From assembly GCA_964518725.1 (NCBI GenBank), contig CAZFKP010000003.1:39257-103256 (forward strand): a stretch of DNA of 64,000 nt. Reading direction: 5' to 3'. Numbering within the stretch: the first letter of the stretch is position 1; every line of letters starts with the position of its first letter. The translations under genes were made by a program, and so were the position numbers. The notes under the pieces are model-generated. The model worked only from the letters and a program-made list of their open reading frames with translations. It ran no database searches and was not told where the DNA came from. This DNA is from JANRKF01 sp964518725 (GTDB lineage Bacteria > Pseudomonadota > Alphaproteobacteria > Rickettsiales > SXRF01). This document shows, piece by piece, positions 17,770-26,171 of the stretch.

Positions 17770-18358
17770 GGGGTGCCCGCAGCAAAGAAAATAGTATCTT
17801 TATTTGCCGCATGCTCGCGGCTTTGCCAAGTCCCGTGTGCACAATTGCGTCCGCCCTGCGGCGTTTTTCTGCGTCCGGCATTTGCTTAGCCAGTATAGAG
17901 GCGTATTTTTTCTTTGTCATCCCGGGGCGGGCAAGCACGCGCTGCGCCTGGAGGAATGCCGGGGCGGTGGCAACCAATGTTAAATCCATGCGGCGCTCGC
18001 CACCGGTTTCAAAAAGCAGGGGAATATCCATCACAAGAATCCTGGCGCCCTTGCGCTGCAGACCCGCCACATATTTTTCTTCAGCTCGGATAACCAGCGG
18101 GTGAAGAATGGACTCAAGGCGACGCAATCTTTTCTCGTCAGAAAACACGATGTCCCCCAACCCTCCGCGATTGATCGCGCCGCGCTCCAGGGCTTCCGGG
18201 AATTCCCGGGCAACGGCTGCAAACGCACCACCTCCCGGTTGCATCAGGCCATGCACAATATCGTCCGCATTAATAATCCTTGCGCCAAGCAAACGGCATT
18301 GCCGGGCAATCGTACTTTTGCCCATGCCGATGCCGCCTGTAAGACCAATAACAATCAT
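17759..18358 (-). CDS. coaE: Dephospho-CoA kinase
   Basis: CoaE carries out the last step of coenzyme A synthesis, ATP-dependent phosphorylation of the 3' hydroxyl of dephospho-CoA. The P-loop GLTGGIGMGKST begins at residue 5, followed by GARIINADDIVH with the catalytic Asp. DIPLLFETGGE is the substrate-binding segment. The protein has 199 residues. The start at 18358 (MIVIGLTGG) is chosen because it gives the family N-terminus and overlaps aroE by 4 nt. Confidence 0.96.
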   Translation of the reverse strand: MIVIGLTGGIGMGKSTIARQCRLLGARIINADDIVHGLMQPGGGAFAAVAREFPEALERGAINRGGLGDIVFSDEKRLRRLESILHPLVIRAEEKYVAGLQRKGARILVMDIPLLFETGGERRMDLTLVATAPAFLQAQRVLARPGMTKKKYASILAKQMPDAEKRRRADAIVHTGLGKAASMRQIKILFSLLRAPHET

Positions 18359-19155
18359 GGGGCAAGTATATGCTGGCGCAGATCGTTTGTCACTTCCGGC
18401 ATCACCCCAAACCATGCGGCGAACCCCGGCGCCGCCTGGTGCAGCAACATGCCCAGCCCATCGACCACCGGGTTGCCACGCGTCCGCGCCGCCAGCAATA
18501 ACGGCGTATCGAGTGGCGCATAAATAATATCAGTGACAAGTGCAGACACCGGCAGCGCTTCCAGCGAAATTTCAAGCGGCGGTTTTCCCGCAAGGCCAAG
18601 GCTTGTCGTATTCACCAGCAGGTCAGCTCCCTCCAGCACACCCGAGCGATCCTCCCATGCGGCAACCTCAAGCCCCTGCTCGCCAGCAATCGCTTCGGCC
18701 TTATCACGCGAGCGATTCGTGATGACGATATTGGAAAATCCGAGCTGCCGGAGCGCAACCACCACCGCCCGGGCTGCACCGCCCGCTCCGAGCACCACCG
18801 CCCTGCGCGTTGCGCCAAGATGCGGCTTGACGTTTTCGTAGAACCCGGCCACGTCGGTATTGGTACCAACCGTCTGGCCGCCCTCGACGATGACTGTGTT
18901 CACCGCCCCCACCGCAACGGCGAGATCATCGACACGGTCAACAAGCTTTAGTGCCATTCCTTTATGTGGAATGGTGATGTTGCACCCCGCAAACCGTCTC
19001 TCCGGTAGCGTTTTTATGAAGCGCTCCAACGCTTCCGGCGCCACATCGTACGGCTTATACTCGCCGTCAATTCCATGGAGCGTCAACCAGTACCCATGCA
19101 TTTTGGGCGACAGGCTGTGAGCCACGGGATGGCCGACGACCCCGGCCCGGATCAT
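18355..19155 (-). CDS. aroE: Shikimate dehydrogenase (NADP+)
   Basis: AroE reduces 3-dehydroshikimate with NADPH in aromatic amino acid synthesis. The 266-residue protein has GHPVAHSLSPKMHGYW (shikimate-binding serines), NITIPHKGMALKL with the catalytic Lys, NTDVAGF, and the NADP-binding loop VVLGAGGAARAV. The start at 19155 gives the family N-terminus MIRAGVVGHP and overlaps the ppsR stop by 4 nt. Confidence 0.96.
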   Translation of the reverse strand: MIRAGVVGHPVAHSLSPKMHGYWLTLHGIDGEYKPYDVAPEALERFIKTLPERRFAGCNITIPHKGMALKLVDRVDDLAVAVGAVNTVIVEGGQTVGTNTDVAGFYENVKPHLGATRRAVVLGAGGAARAVVVALRQLGFSNIVITNRSRDKAEAIAGEQGLEVAAWEDRSGVLEGADLLVNTTSLGLAGKPPLEISLEALPVSALVTDIIYAPLDTPLLLAARTRGNPVVDGLGMLLHQAAPGFAAWFGVMPEVTNDLRQHILAP

Positions 19156-19979
19156 GCCAGCTTCTCCAGCTTTTCTTGGTGTTTCTTGAAATACTGTGCA
19201 ATGGTTGCCGCGGTTTCTTCTACCGAGCGCTTGGTCACATCGATCACCGGCCAATGATGTTTCTGGAAGAGCTTGCGCGATTCGGAAATTTCGCGCTGCA
19301 TATATTCCATATCAACATAATTGGTATCGGCCTCCTGATTGATGGACTGAAGCCGCGTCTTGCGAATGGCGAGCAACCGCTCGGGGTTGATCGTGAGCCC
19401 AACCACCAGCGGCTTCTTTAATGTTTCAAGGGCTGGCGGCAGCGGACAATCAAGCACGAACGGAATGTTGGCGCTTTTAAACCCCTTATACGCCAGATAG
19501 ACACAGGTCGGGGATTTCGACGTGCGCGACACGCCAACCAGCACAATGTCCGCATCCTCCAGCTCCCAATGCCCCTGTCCATCATCGTGCGCTAGCGCAT
19601 AATTAATTGCGTCCACACGAGTAAAATATTCTTCGTTCAGCTCGTGCTGCTTACCGGGCGATGCGTGTGTCTCCTCGCCAAGATAGGCAGAAAGCTCCGA
19701 CACAACACCGGCGATCACCGCGATGCATGGAAGGCCGCGGCGGGCGCACTCCATTTTGAGCTGGTCGCGAAGCGTCGTGTCGACCAGCGTATACATCACC
19801 GGCCCCGGATTTTCAGCAAGTCCTTCAATCACTTTTTCCAATTGCGACTTTGATCGTACGAGCGTCCAGCTGAATTCTTCCGGCTCAACATTCTCAAATT
19901 GCACCAGTGCCGCCCGAGCGACACTACCAACCGTTTCTCCCGTCGAGTCAGAAACTAAGTGCAGATTAAACCGTTTCAT
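19152..19979 (-). CDS. ppsR: Pyruvate, phosphate dikinase regulatory protein (DUF299, kinase/pyrophosphorylase)
   Basis: This bifunctional regulator uses ADP and phosphate to inactivate and reactivate PPDK or PEP synthase. The N-terminus FNLHLVSDSTGETVGSVARA and the P-loop GVSRTSKSPTCVYLA are diagnostic; the protein has 275 residues. The gene borders the predicted origin and is transcribed away from it. The same family (RP001/CC_0001) borders oriC in Rickettsia and Caulobacter. In Caulobacter a maf gene lies between this gene and aroE; here they overlap directly. Confidence 0.94.
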   Translation of the reverse strand: MKRFNLHLVSDSTGETVGSVARAALVQFENVEPEEFSWTLVRSKSQLEKVIEGLAENPGPVMYTLVDTTLRDQLKMECARRGLPCIAVIAGVVSELSAYLGEETHASPGKQHELNEEYFTRVDAINYALAHDDGQGHWELEDADIVLVGVSRTSKSPTCVYLAYKGFKSANIPFVLDCPLPPALETLKKPLVVGLTINPERLLAIRKTRLQSINQEADTNYVDMEYMQREISESRKLFQKHHWPVIDVTKRSVEETAATIAQYFKKHQEKLEKLA

Positions 19980-19988
19980 GAAAAAGCC

Positions 19989-19997
19989 TGTGGATAA
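19989..19997 (-). promoter_or_regulatory. DnaA box, exact consensus
   Basis: TGTGGATAA on the + strand, the exact reverse complement of TTATCCACA. It lies 10 nt from the ppsR start. Confidence 0.85.
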
Positions 19998-20027
19998 TGA
20001 GATGGGTAAGATGTGAACGATAGCATA

Positions 20028-20036
20028 TGTGGATAA
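20028..20036 (-). promoter_or_regulatory. DnaA box, exact consensus
   Basis: A second exact TGTGGATAA, 39 nt after the first and in the same orientation. Confidence 0.85.
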
Positions 20037-20067
20037 CCTCCTATGTTACGCGAAGATTGTACCTTTC

Positions 20068-20076
20068 TTCTCCACA
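20068..20076 (+). promoter_or_regulatory. DnaA box, 8 of 9 bases
   Basis: TTCTCCACA, opposite in orientation to the first two boxes. A 7-of-9 box (CGTGGATAT, 20077-20085) follows directly on the other strand, making a closely spaced inverted pair. Confidence 0.65.
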
Positions 20077-20220
20077 CGTGGATATCGTTCCCGTACCCTT
20101 TGTAAACCCGTTATTTTTTTCTGTCATCCTCACTTTTCACCTGTTTCTTTTTTGTTGTATTTTATTGTTTTAGTTTATCCTATTCTTGGTTATCCCATCA
20201 CGATGGATAGGCTCTTTCTT

Positions 20221-20229
20221 CGTGGATAA
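20221..20229 (-). promoter_or_regulatory. DnaA box, 8 of 9 bases
   Basis: CGTGGATAA on the + strand, on the hemE side of the T-rich stretch. Confidence 0.65.
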
Positions 20230-20301
20230 GCTCGTGTATGATATTCTATCCCCATTTTTGAACTATCCTACTATCACTACCACCTTTTTATATTACTTAT
20301 T

Positions 20302-21321
20302 ATGTTATTGATCGATGCTTTTCAGAACCCTTCTCCGTCCGTGCCTTTCTGGTTCATGCGCCAGGCAGGAAGATATTTGCCGGAATATAAGGAAGTACGT
20401 AAAAATTTCCGGGACTTCCTGAATTTTTGTTACACACCGGAGGCTGCTTGCGAGGTGACACTACAACCTATTTCAAGATTTGGTATGAGTGCTGCGATTA
20501 TCTTTTCAGATATTTTGGTCATTCCTGATGCGCTTGGCATGAACGTTACGTTTCAGGAAAATATAGGCCCTGTGCTATCGCCGCTTGCCAGCCACAAAGA
20601 GGTTATTACACTTAGTAAAATGGATATTAAGGAAAAGCTTTTTCCTGTTTATGACGCACTCAAGATGACGCGAAAGGCGCTTCCTGCTGACAAAGCGCTC
20701 ATCGGGTTTTGCGGTGCTCCGTGGACACTTGCCTGTTATATGCTTCAGGGAAAAAGTTCGCGGGATTTTTCAGGTGCCCGCAGTTTTCCCCTACACCAAC
20801 CAGATGCATTTTCACTACTGACGCAGACGCTAATCCACGCAGTTGCCCAGCATGCTATTTACCAGATTGATGCTGGTGCGAATGTTATACAGATTTTTGA
20901 TTCGTGGTCGGGCGTCTTGTCGGAGGTTGAATTCGAGCGCTATGTGATGGTTCCGACAACAGCGATCGTTCAGGAAATCAAACAGCGTTACCCGAATGTA
21001 CCAATCATAGGGTTTCCGCGCCTGTGTGGTCAGAAACTGGCGCATTATGCGGAAAAGACAGGGGTGGATGCGGTGAGTTTTGATTGTTCCGTGACGCTGG
21101 ATTTTGCAAAAAATAGTGTTCAGAAACATTGTCTCTTACAAGGCAACCTTGATTCACAGATTCTCGCTGAGGATAAAAACCTGGCATTACAGGAAACGAA
21201 ACGGCTGTTGGAAAAATTCGCAGGCACGCCATTTATTTTCAATCTGGCGCACGGGATATTACCACACACGCCGATCGACCATGTACAAGCGGTAAGTGAC
21301 ATGATAAAAGCGCAGCTATGA
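20302..21321 (+). CDS. hemE: Uroporphyrinogen decarboxylase
   Basis: HemE converts uroporphyrinogen III to coproporphyrinogen III. The 339-residue protein has the substrate motif PFWFMRQAGRYLPEY, the family Asp in FSDILVIPDALGM, and FCGAPWTLACYML. It overlaps hemH by 4 nt and heads a heme operon that begins at the predicted origin. GC content is lower than in most neighbours (28 of 60 bases at 20401-20460). No good ribosome-binding site precedes the ATG, so a leaderless or weakly initiated message is possible. Confidence 0.97.
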   Translation: MLLIDAFQNPSPSVPFWFMRQAGRYLPEYKEVRKNFRDFLNFCYTPEAACEVTLQPISRFGMSAAIIFSDILVIPDALGMNVTFQENIGPVLSPLASHKEVITLSKMDIKEKLFPVYDALKMTRKALPADKALIGFCGAPWTLACYMLQGKSSRDFSGARSFPLHQPDAFSLLTQTLIHAVAQHAIYQIDAGANVIQIFDSWSGVLSEVEFERYVMVPTTAIVQEIKQRYPNVPIIGFPRLCGQKLAHYAEKTGVDAVSFDCSVTLDFAKNSVQKHCLLQGNLDSQILAEDKNLALQETKRLLEKFAGTPFIFNLAHGILPHTPIDHVQAVSDMIKAQL

Positions 21322-22346
21322 AAAAATATGCGGTTGTCTTATTTAATCTTGGCGGGCCAGATGATTTAAAAGCGGTGAAGCCGTTTTTATTCAACCTGTT
21401 TCACGATAAGGCGATTATTCAGCTTCCGCAGCCATTGCGTTGGCTGGTTGCTACATTAATTGCTAATAAGCGCGCAAAAAAATCGGCGCGCATTTACCAG
21501 CAAATCGGTGGAAAGTCACCGATCCTTGAACAAACCCAGCAACAGGCGAAGGCGCTGGAAGATCGGCTCAAATCAAGCGGCGACTATAAGGTATTTGTCA
21601 GTATGCGCTATTGGCATCCGATGAGCACGGCAGTCGCTAAAAATATCCAGGCGCACCAGCCGGATCATATAATCCTTTTGCCACTTTACCCGCAATTTTC
21701 AACCACCACTACCGCCTCCTCATTTGAAGATTGGGAAAAGCAATGCGATAAAATTGGCTTGAAGGCACCAACCAGTAAAATCTGTTGTTACCCGACGCAG
21801 CGAAGCTTTATAGCATCTCACGCCAAGCAGGTGCGGGAATATTACTGGAAGGCAGCAGAATTTGGAAAACCGAGGGTTCTTTTTTCCGCACATGGCTTAC
21901 CGGAAAAAGTGATTATTGAGGGCGATCCTTACCAGTACCAGATTGAAAAAACGGCGGCGGCCATTGCACAAATCATGGCGGTCGACGATCTCGATTACAG
22001 TGTTTGCTATCAGAGCCGCGTCGGCCCGATGAAGTGGATCAGCCCTTCCACGGAGGAGGAGATTGCGCGTGCGGCGGAGGATAAAAAACCGATTGTGATT
22101 GTGCCGATAGCCTTTGTATCGGAGCATTCTGAAACACTCGTTGAGCTTGATATTGATTACCGGGCGTTGGCGGAGCGTCTTGAAATACCTTCATATCAAA
22201 GGGTTCCGGCATTATCGACAGAGCAGTTCTTTATTGATGCGCTGGCTGAAATTGTGGTGTCCAACAGCGAATCTACTGGTATAAGTTCCGACTCGGGTCA
22301 GCGTTTCTGCCTCAGACAGTTTGGCGGCTGCCCCTGCAAGGGATAA
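21318..22346 (+). CDS. hemH: Ferrochelatase, predicted [2Fe-2S] type
   Basis: HemH inserts Fe2+ into protoporphyrin IX. VVLFNLGGPD, LLPLYPQFSTTT and FSAHGLPEK with the catalytic His are present, and the length of 342 is normal. The C-terminus contains C331-x6-C338-x-C340 and the middle contains Cys156-Cys157. The tail spacing equals that of the four cluster ligands reported for the Mycobacterium tuberculosis enzyme (Cys158, 332, 339, 341), so an iron-sulfur cluster is expected. It overlaps hemE and is followed after 3 nt by hemJ. Confidence 0.96.
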   Translation: MKKYAVVLFNLGGPDDLKAVKPFLFNLFHDKAIIQLPQPLRWLVATLIANKRAKKSARIYQQIGGKSPILEQTQQQAKALEDRLKSSGDYKVFVSMRYWHPMSTAVAKNIQAHQPDHIILLPLYPQFSTTTTASSFEDWEKQCDKIGLKAPTSKICCYPTQRSFIASHAKQVREYYWKAAEFGKPRVLFSAHGLPEKVIIEGDPYQYQIEKTAAAIAQIMAVDDLDYSVCYQSRVGPMKWISPSTEEEIARAAEDKKPIVIVPIAFVSEHSETLVELDIDYRALAERLEIPSYQRVPALSTEQFFIDALAEIVVSNSESTGISSDSGQRFCLRQFGGCPCKG

Positions 22347-22349
22347 GCT

Positions 22350-22793
22350 ATGATCGATTCACTTTACCACTGGATAAAAGCGCTCCACATCATTGCGGTG
22401 ATCGCCTGGATGGCGGGCATGCTTTATTTGCCACGGCTTTATGTTTACCACACGCAAGTCATGGTTGGGTCAGAAGCGTCTGAGTTATTCAAGGTCATGG
22501 AGCGACGTCTACTCAGGCTCATTATCAACCCGGCGATGATTGTCGCGTGGGGTGCTGGCCTGTGGCTCGTGTATTACACCAACGCCATGGATTCGGTCAA
22601 CGGCACGTGGATGCACTGGAAATTCACGATGCTGGTCGGCATGCAAATTTGCCATGCGCTGCTTGCGCGCCACCGTCGTCAGTTTGCCAATGACAAAAAC
22701 ACAAAAACAACGCGCTATTACCGAATCCTGAATGAGGTGCCGACGGCGCTTTTAATCGCCATCGTGGTTCTGGTGGTTGTGCGCCCGGTATGA
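22350..22793 (+). CDS. hemJ: Protoporphyrinogen IX oxidase, HemJ type
   Basis: HemJ is the membrane heme protein that oxidises protoporphyrinogen IX in many alphaproteobacteria and cyanobacteria. The 147-residue protein has four hydrophobic segments. KALHIIAVIAWMAGMLYLPRLYVYH carries the conserved His and the LPRL motif, and WMHWKFTMLVGMQICHALLARHRRQF follows. It sits after hemE and hemH, so the last heme steps are coded together. It overlaps the MetH-like gene by 4 nt. Confidence 0.92.
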   Translation: MIDSLYHWIKALHIIAVIAWMAGMLYLPRLYVYHTQVMVGSEASELFKVMERRLLRLIINPAMIVAWGAGLWLVYYTNAMDSVNGTWMHWKFTMLVGMQICHALLARHRRQFANDKNTKTTRYYRILNEVPTALLIAIVVLVVVRPV

Positions 22794-24541
22794 CCGAAGA
22801 CGCCTACATTCCGCCGAAACCCGCAGGTACGGCGGACGATCCGTATGATCCGCTGCAATATTTTATTGCGCTGTTTGAGGGCAAAACGGCGGCGGCCTCA
22901 ACAAAGAAGCAACGCGCCGATACGATCGAGCAGGTGCTCAAAGATCGCATTGTCGATGGCGACAAAAAGGGGTTAGAGGAAGACCTTGCCGAAGCCATGA
23001 AAATTCATGCGCCGCTTGCCATCATCAACGATATTTTACTCGCAGGGATGAAAGTGGTGGGCGAGTTGTTCGGCGCGGGCAAGATGCAATTGCCGTTTGT
23101 GCTGCAATCGGCGGAGACGATGAAGCGGGCGGTCGCCTACCTTGAGCAGTTCATGGAAAAAGTCGCAGGGCAGGAAAAAGGCACGATTGTGCTGGCAACG
23201 GTGAAAGGCGACGTGCACGATATCGGCAAGAACTTAGTCGACATCATCCTCACCAATAACGGCTATAAAGTAATCAACCTCGGCATCAAGCAGCCGATCG
23301 CGAACATTATCACCGCCATTTCCGAACACAAGCCGGATGCGGTGGGGCTATCCGGCCTGCTGGTAAAATCCACCGTGGTGATGCGCGAAAATCTGGAGGA
23401 GCTGACAACGCTTGGCTACGATATTCCGGTGCTGCTTGGTGGTGCAGCGCTCACACGCGCGTATGTCGAGGAGGATTGTGTCGCGGCCTATGGTGCGGGG
23501 CGGGTGGCGTATGCACAAGATGCGTTTGACGGGCTCGACCTCATGAACAAGGTTGCTGACAAGCAGTTCGATGCGTATCTTGAGGAGGTCAGAAAACGCA
23601 AGCACAACAAGCCGGCAAATGCCAAAGCCAAACAGCGCTGGAGCCAGAACGAAGAAGCTGGGCAGGCGCTGATTAACAAAAGCGACTTGCGGCCGGTCGA
23701 TGTCGAGGCGATCAAGCTCAAGCGGGCGGAGTTGGCCGAACAAGCGGATGTACCGACCCCGCCTTTCTGGGGTGCGCGCATCATTGATTCGCTGCCGGTG
23801 AAGGCGCTGATCCCGTACCTGAATGACCAGATGCTGTTCACGTTCCACTGGGGTTTCAAGAAGGCAGGCAAAACGCTGGATGAGTATTGGAAATGGGTGG
23901 ATAGCGAAGTGCGGCCGATCCTGAAGCGCCTGCTCGAAGAATGCGAGCGCGAGGATATTCTGCAGCCCAAGGCGGCGTACGGCTATTTTAAGGTGGCGGC
24001 TGAAAAAAACGACCTCATTCTTTTCGATGAATCAGGTGCAAAAGAAATCGGGCGCCTTGCACTGCCCCGACAGGATAAAGAAGGCGGCATCTGCATTGCC
24101 GATTTCTTTCGTGACGTGGATAGTGGCGAGCGTGACGTGCTGGCCATGCAGGTGGTGACGGCCGGGCAGAAGGTGGCCGATGTGGCGCGCGACTGGTTCA
24201 ATAATAACCGCTATCAGGATTATCTGTATTTACATGGGCTGGGGGTGGAGATTGCCGAAGCGAGCGCCGAATATATGCATAAGCGCATCCGCGCCGAGCT
24301 TGGTTTCGGCCACGAGGATGAGCGTGATATGAAGAAACTCTTGAAGCAGGGCTATCGCGGTTCGCGCTATTCCTTCGGCTACCCCGCCTGCCCGCGGCTG
24401 GAAGATCAGGAAATATTGTTGAGGTTGTTAGGAGCCGGCAAGATTGGCATCGAGCTGTCTGATGAATACCAGCTGCATCCCGAACAATCGACTTCGGCGA
24501 TAGTTGTTCATCATCCGCAGGCGAAGTATTTTAATATTTAG
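22790..24541 (+). CDS. MetH-type cobalamin-binding and reactivation protein (C-terminal half of methionine synthase only)
   Basis: The 583 residues match only the second half of cobalamin-dependent methionine synthase. A cap region comes first (IHAPLAIINDILLAGMKVVGELF), then the B12-binding domain with DVHDIGKN (His143) and GLSGLLVKS, then the reactivation domain with PPFWGARII, RGSRYSFGYPACPR and HHPQAKYF. The homocysteine and folate modules are absent; the start overlaps hemJ (ATGA) and no methyltransferase fragment lies upstream. The full enzyme is therefore probably split, with the methyltransferase modules coded elsewhere. The length equals the C-terminal half of E. coli MetH. Confidence 0.85.
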   Translation: MTEDAYIPPKPAGTADDPYDPLQYFIALFEGKTAAASTKKQRADTIEQVLKDRIVDGDKKGLEEDLAEAMKIHAPLAIINDILLAGMKVVGELFGAGKMQLPFVLQSAETMKRAVAYLEQFMEKVAGQEKGTIVLATVKGDVHDIGKNLVDIILTNNGYKVINLGIKQPIANIITAISEHKPDAVGLSGLLVKSTVVMRENLEELTTLGYDIPVLLGGAALTRAYVEEDCVAAYGAGRVAYAQDAFDGLDLMNKVADKQFDAYLEEVRKRKHNKPANAKAKQRWSQNEEAGQALINKSDLRPVDVEAIKLKRAELAEQADVPTPPFWGARIIDSLPVKALIPYLNDQMLFTFHWGFKKAGKTLDEYWKWVDSEVRPILKRLLEECEREDILQPKAAYGYFKVAAEKNDLILFDESGAKEIGRLALPRQDKEGGICIADFFRDVDSGERDVLAMQVVTAGQKVADVARDWFNNNRYQDYLYLHGLGVEIAEASAEYMHKRIRAELGFGHEDERDMKKLLKQGYRGSRYSFGYPACPRLEDQEILLRLLGAGKIGIELSDEYQLHPEQSTSAIVVHHPQAKYFNI

Positions 24542-24626
24542 TGTGCCCGCTGCGCGACAAGCTGTTGCTCGCATGGCGCGACGCTCAAGGCTGGTTCGGC
24601 GCTACTTGCCTCACATCACGAGGGCT

Positions 24627-25337
24627 TTAATTCGCCCTCCGCGCCAGCGTCAGCACATTCACCTGAGATGCCCCAGCCTTCAGCAGCGTATAGGTACAGG
24701 CATGGATGGTTGCCCCCGTCGTCATCACATCGTCGATCAGCAGGATGGATTTTCCCTTGATTGCGGCGCGGTGTCTTTCGGGAACGCGGAAGGCGCCCTT
24801 CACATTTTTCTCCCGCTGCGTTCGCGTCAGCCCGGTTTGTTGCGGCGTATAACGGATGCGGGTGAGTCCGTCCAGTAGTAGGGGTAAACTTGAATGGGCA
24901 GCGACGGTGCCGGCGAGCAGCGCCGACTGGTTGTAGCGCCGGCGCACCATGCGCCAGTAATGCAGCGGCACCGGGATGATGAGATCAGAGGCGGCGATCA
25001 GCTCTGCCCCAGCGCTTTTAAGCCAGTTGCCGAACACGGAGGCGAGGTAGGCATGATCCTGGTATTTAAGCTTCAGGATCAGCGTCCGGCTATGCTCGTT
25101 ATACACAAACGTGGCGCGTGCGCGGGAAAAGGGTGGATGCTCCCGCAAGCAATCGCCGCAGAGCGTTTGCTCGTCGACGGCGAATTCGAGCGGCAGGCCG
25201 CAGCAGGCGCATTGTGGGGCGCTGATAAACGGAATGTTGCCCCAGCAGTCGGGGCATAGCGTGCCGTGGGTTGGCACCAGCGTGTCACACGCCAGGCACT
25301 GCGGCGGAAAAAACAGGTTGAGCAGGCGCGTACGCAT
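24627..25337 (-). CDS. comF: ComF family phosphoribosyltransferase-like protein
   Basis: This 236-residue protein has an N-terminal zinc-finger region (PPQCLACDTLV, LCPDCW, CACCGLPL, CGDCL) and a C-terminal PRTase domain with LIDDVMTTGAT. ComF proteins are linked to DNA uptake in transformable bacteria, but most alphaproteobacterial copies have no tested role. It is divergent from the methyltransferase gene with only 18 nt between start codons. A 6-bp hairpin (GAGGGC/GCCCTC) overlaps its stop codon. Confidence 0.92.
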   Translation of the reverse strand: MRTRLLNLFFPPQCLACDTLVPTHGTLCPDCWGNIPFISAPQCACCGLPLEFAVDEQTLCGDCLREHPPFSRARATFVYNEHSRTLILKLKYQDHAYLASVFGNWLKSAGAELIAASDLIIPVPLHYWRMVRRRYNQSALLAGTVAAHSSLPLLLDGLTRIRYTPQQTGLTRTQREKNVKGAFRVPERHRAAIKGKSILLIDDVMTTGATIHACTYTLLKAGASQVNVLTLARRAN

Positions 25338-25355
25338 AGTCTATTGCTACACGAC

Positions 25356-26171
25356 ATGGAGCCGCCGAACCACCTTATTTTTGACCGCAACCGGGTGCAG
25401 ATGCATCGCCGTCGGGCTGCCCGTGCGCCGGAATATTTTCTGCTGCGCGAGATGCTTGAGCGCCTTGCTGACCGGCTGCAGGATATCAACCGGGAGTTTC
25501 CGTCGGTGCTGGAAATCGGCTCGGAAGGGTTACTCAAGAATTATGCGCCAGCCTCTGCCGGTGTTCGGGGTATTGCAGCTCTGGGCGACGAGGAAACCCT
25601 TCCATTTGAAGAAAACCGGTTCGACCTGGTCGTCGCGTGCGGCAATCTGCATTGGGTGAATGATCTGCCCGGCATGCTGATCCAGATCCGGCGGGTTCTG
25701 AAACCGGACGGATTGTTTTTAGGTATGATGCCCGGCGGCGAAACCCTGTTCGAACTTCGGCAAAGTTTTGAGGCTGCGGAAATAGAAATGGCGGGCGGGA
25801 TCAGTCCGCGTGTCTCGCCGTTTGTCGATATACGTGATGCCGGGGCGTTGTTGCAGCGTGCCGGGTTTGCGCTTCCGGTGGCGGATGTCGAGCGCGTCGA
25901 GGCGCATTATATGCACCCGCTTAAACTGCTACACGACCTTCGCAATATGGGGCAATCCAACGCACTGGTTGGCAGCCGGAAAGGCTTTACACCATGCTCG
26001 CTCATGATGCGGATGGCGGATATTTACATGGATCGTTATTCAACCCAGGACGGGCGGGTGAAGGCAACGTTTGACCTGTTAACTCTGACGGCGTGGAAGC
26101 CGCATGCATCGCAACAGCAGCCGGCACGTCGCGGCAGCGGCGTGGTCAATTTAAGCAACCTCAGCGATTAG
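25356..26171 (+). CDS. SAM-dependent methyltransferase-fold protein (BioC/NDUFAF5-like)
   Basis: This 271-residue class I methyltransferase-like protein starts at MEPPNHLIFDRNRVQMHRRR, a pattern typical of NDUFAF5-like proteins. A degenerate SAM site (VLEIGSEG) is followed by LPFEENRFDLVVACGNLHWVNDLPG. Mitochondrial NDUFAF5 hydroxylates a complex I arginine; bacterial relatives are often called BioC-like but rarely tested. The ATG at 25356 is chosen because an upstream start would run into the divergent comF start. Its 3' end overlaps mutT by 21 nt. Confidence 0.8.
   Translation: MEPPNHLIFDRNRVQMHRRRAARAPEYFLLREMLERLADRLQDINREFPSVLEIGSEGLLKNYAPASAGVRGIAALGDEETLPFEENRFDLVVACGNLHWVNDLPGMLIQIRRVLKPDGLFLGMMPGGETLFELRQSFEAAEIEMAGGISPRVSPFVDIRDAGALLQRAGFALPVADVERVEAHYMHPLKLLHDLRNMGQSNALVGSRKGFTPCSLMMRMADIYMDRYSTQDGRVKATFDLLTLTAWKPHASQQQPARRGSGVVNLSNLSD

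Larger units (their letters stand above)
19980..20301. other. Predicted chromosomal replication origin (oriC)
   Basis: This 322-nt gene-free region between ppsR and hemE has the same flanks as the Caulobacter origin. It contains two exact DnaA boxes (TGTGGATAA at 19989 and 20028), two 8-of-9 boxes (TTCTCCACA at 20068, CGTGGATAA at 20221) and weaker TTATCC cores at 20175 and 20190. A T-rich stretch at 20110-20178 could be the unwinding element. Both flanking genes are transcribed away from it. The hemE promoter must also lie here; no Shine-Dalgarno sequence is visible before hemE. No CtrA-type TTAA-N7-TTAA site was found by eye. Confidence 0.85.

Noticed and set aside
24542..24626. Possible small gene or repeat between metH-like gene and comF
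   Set aside because: No frame with codon bias or start signal; only a 6-bp hairpin at the comF stop, so left as a plain intergenic region.
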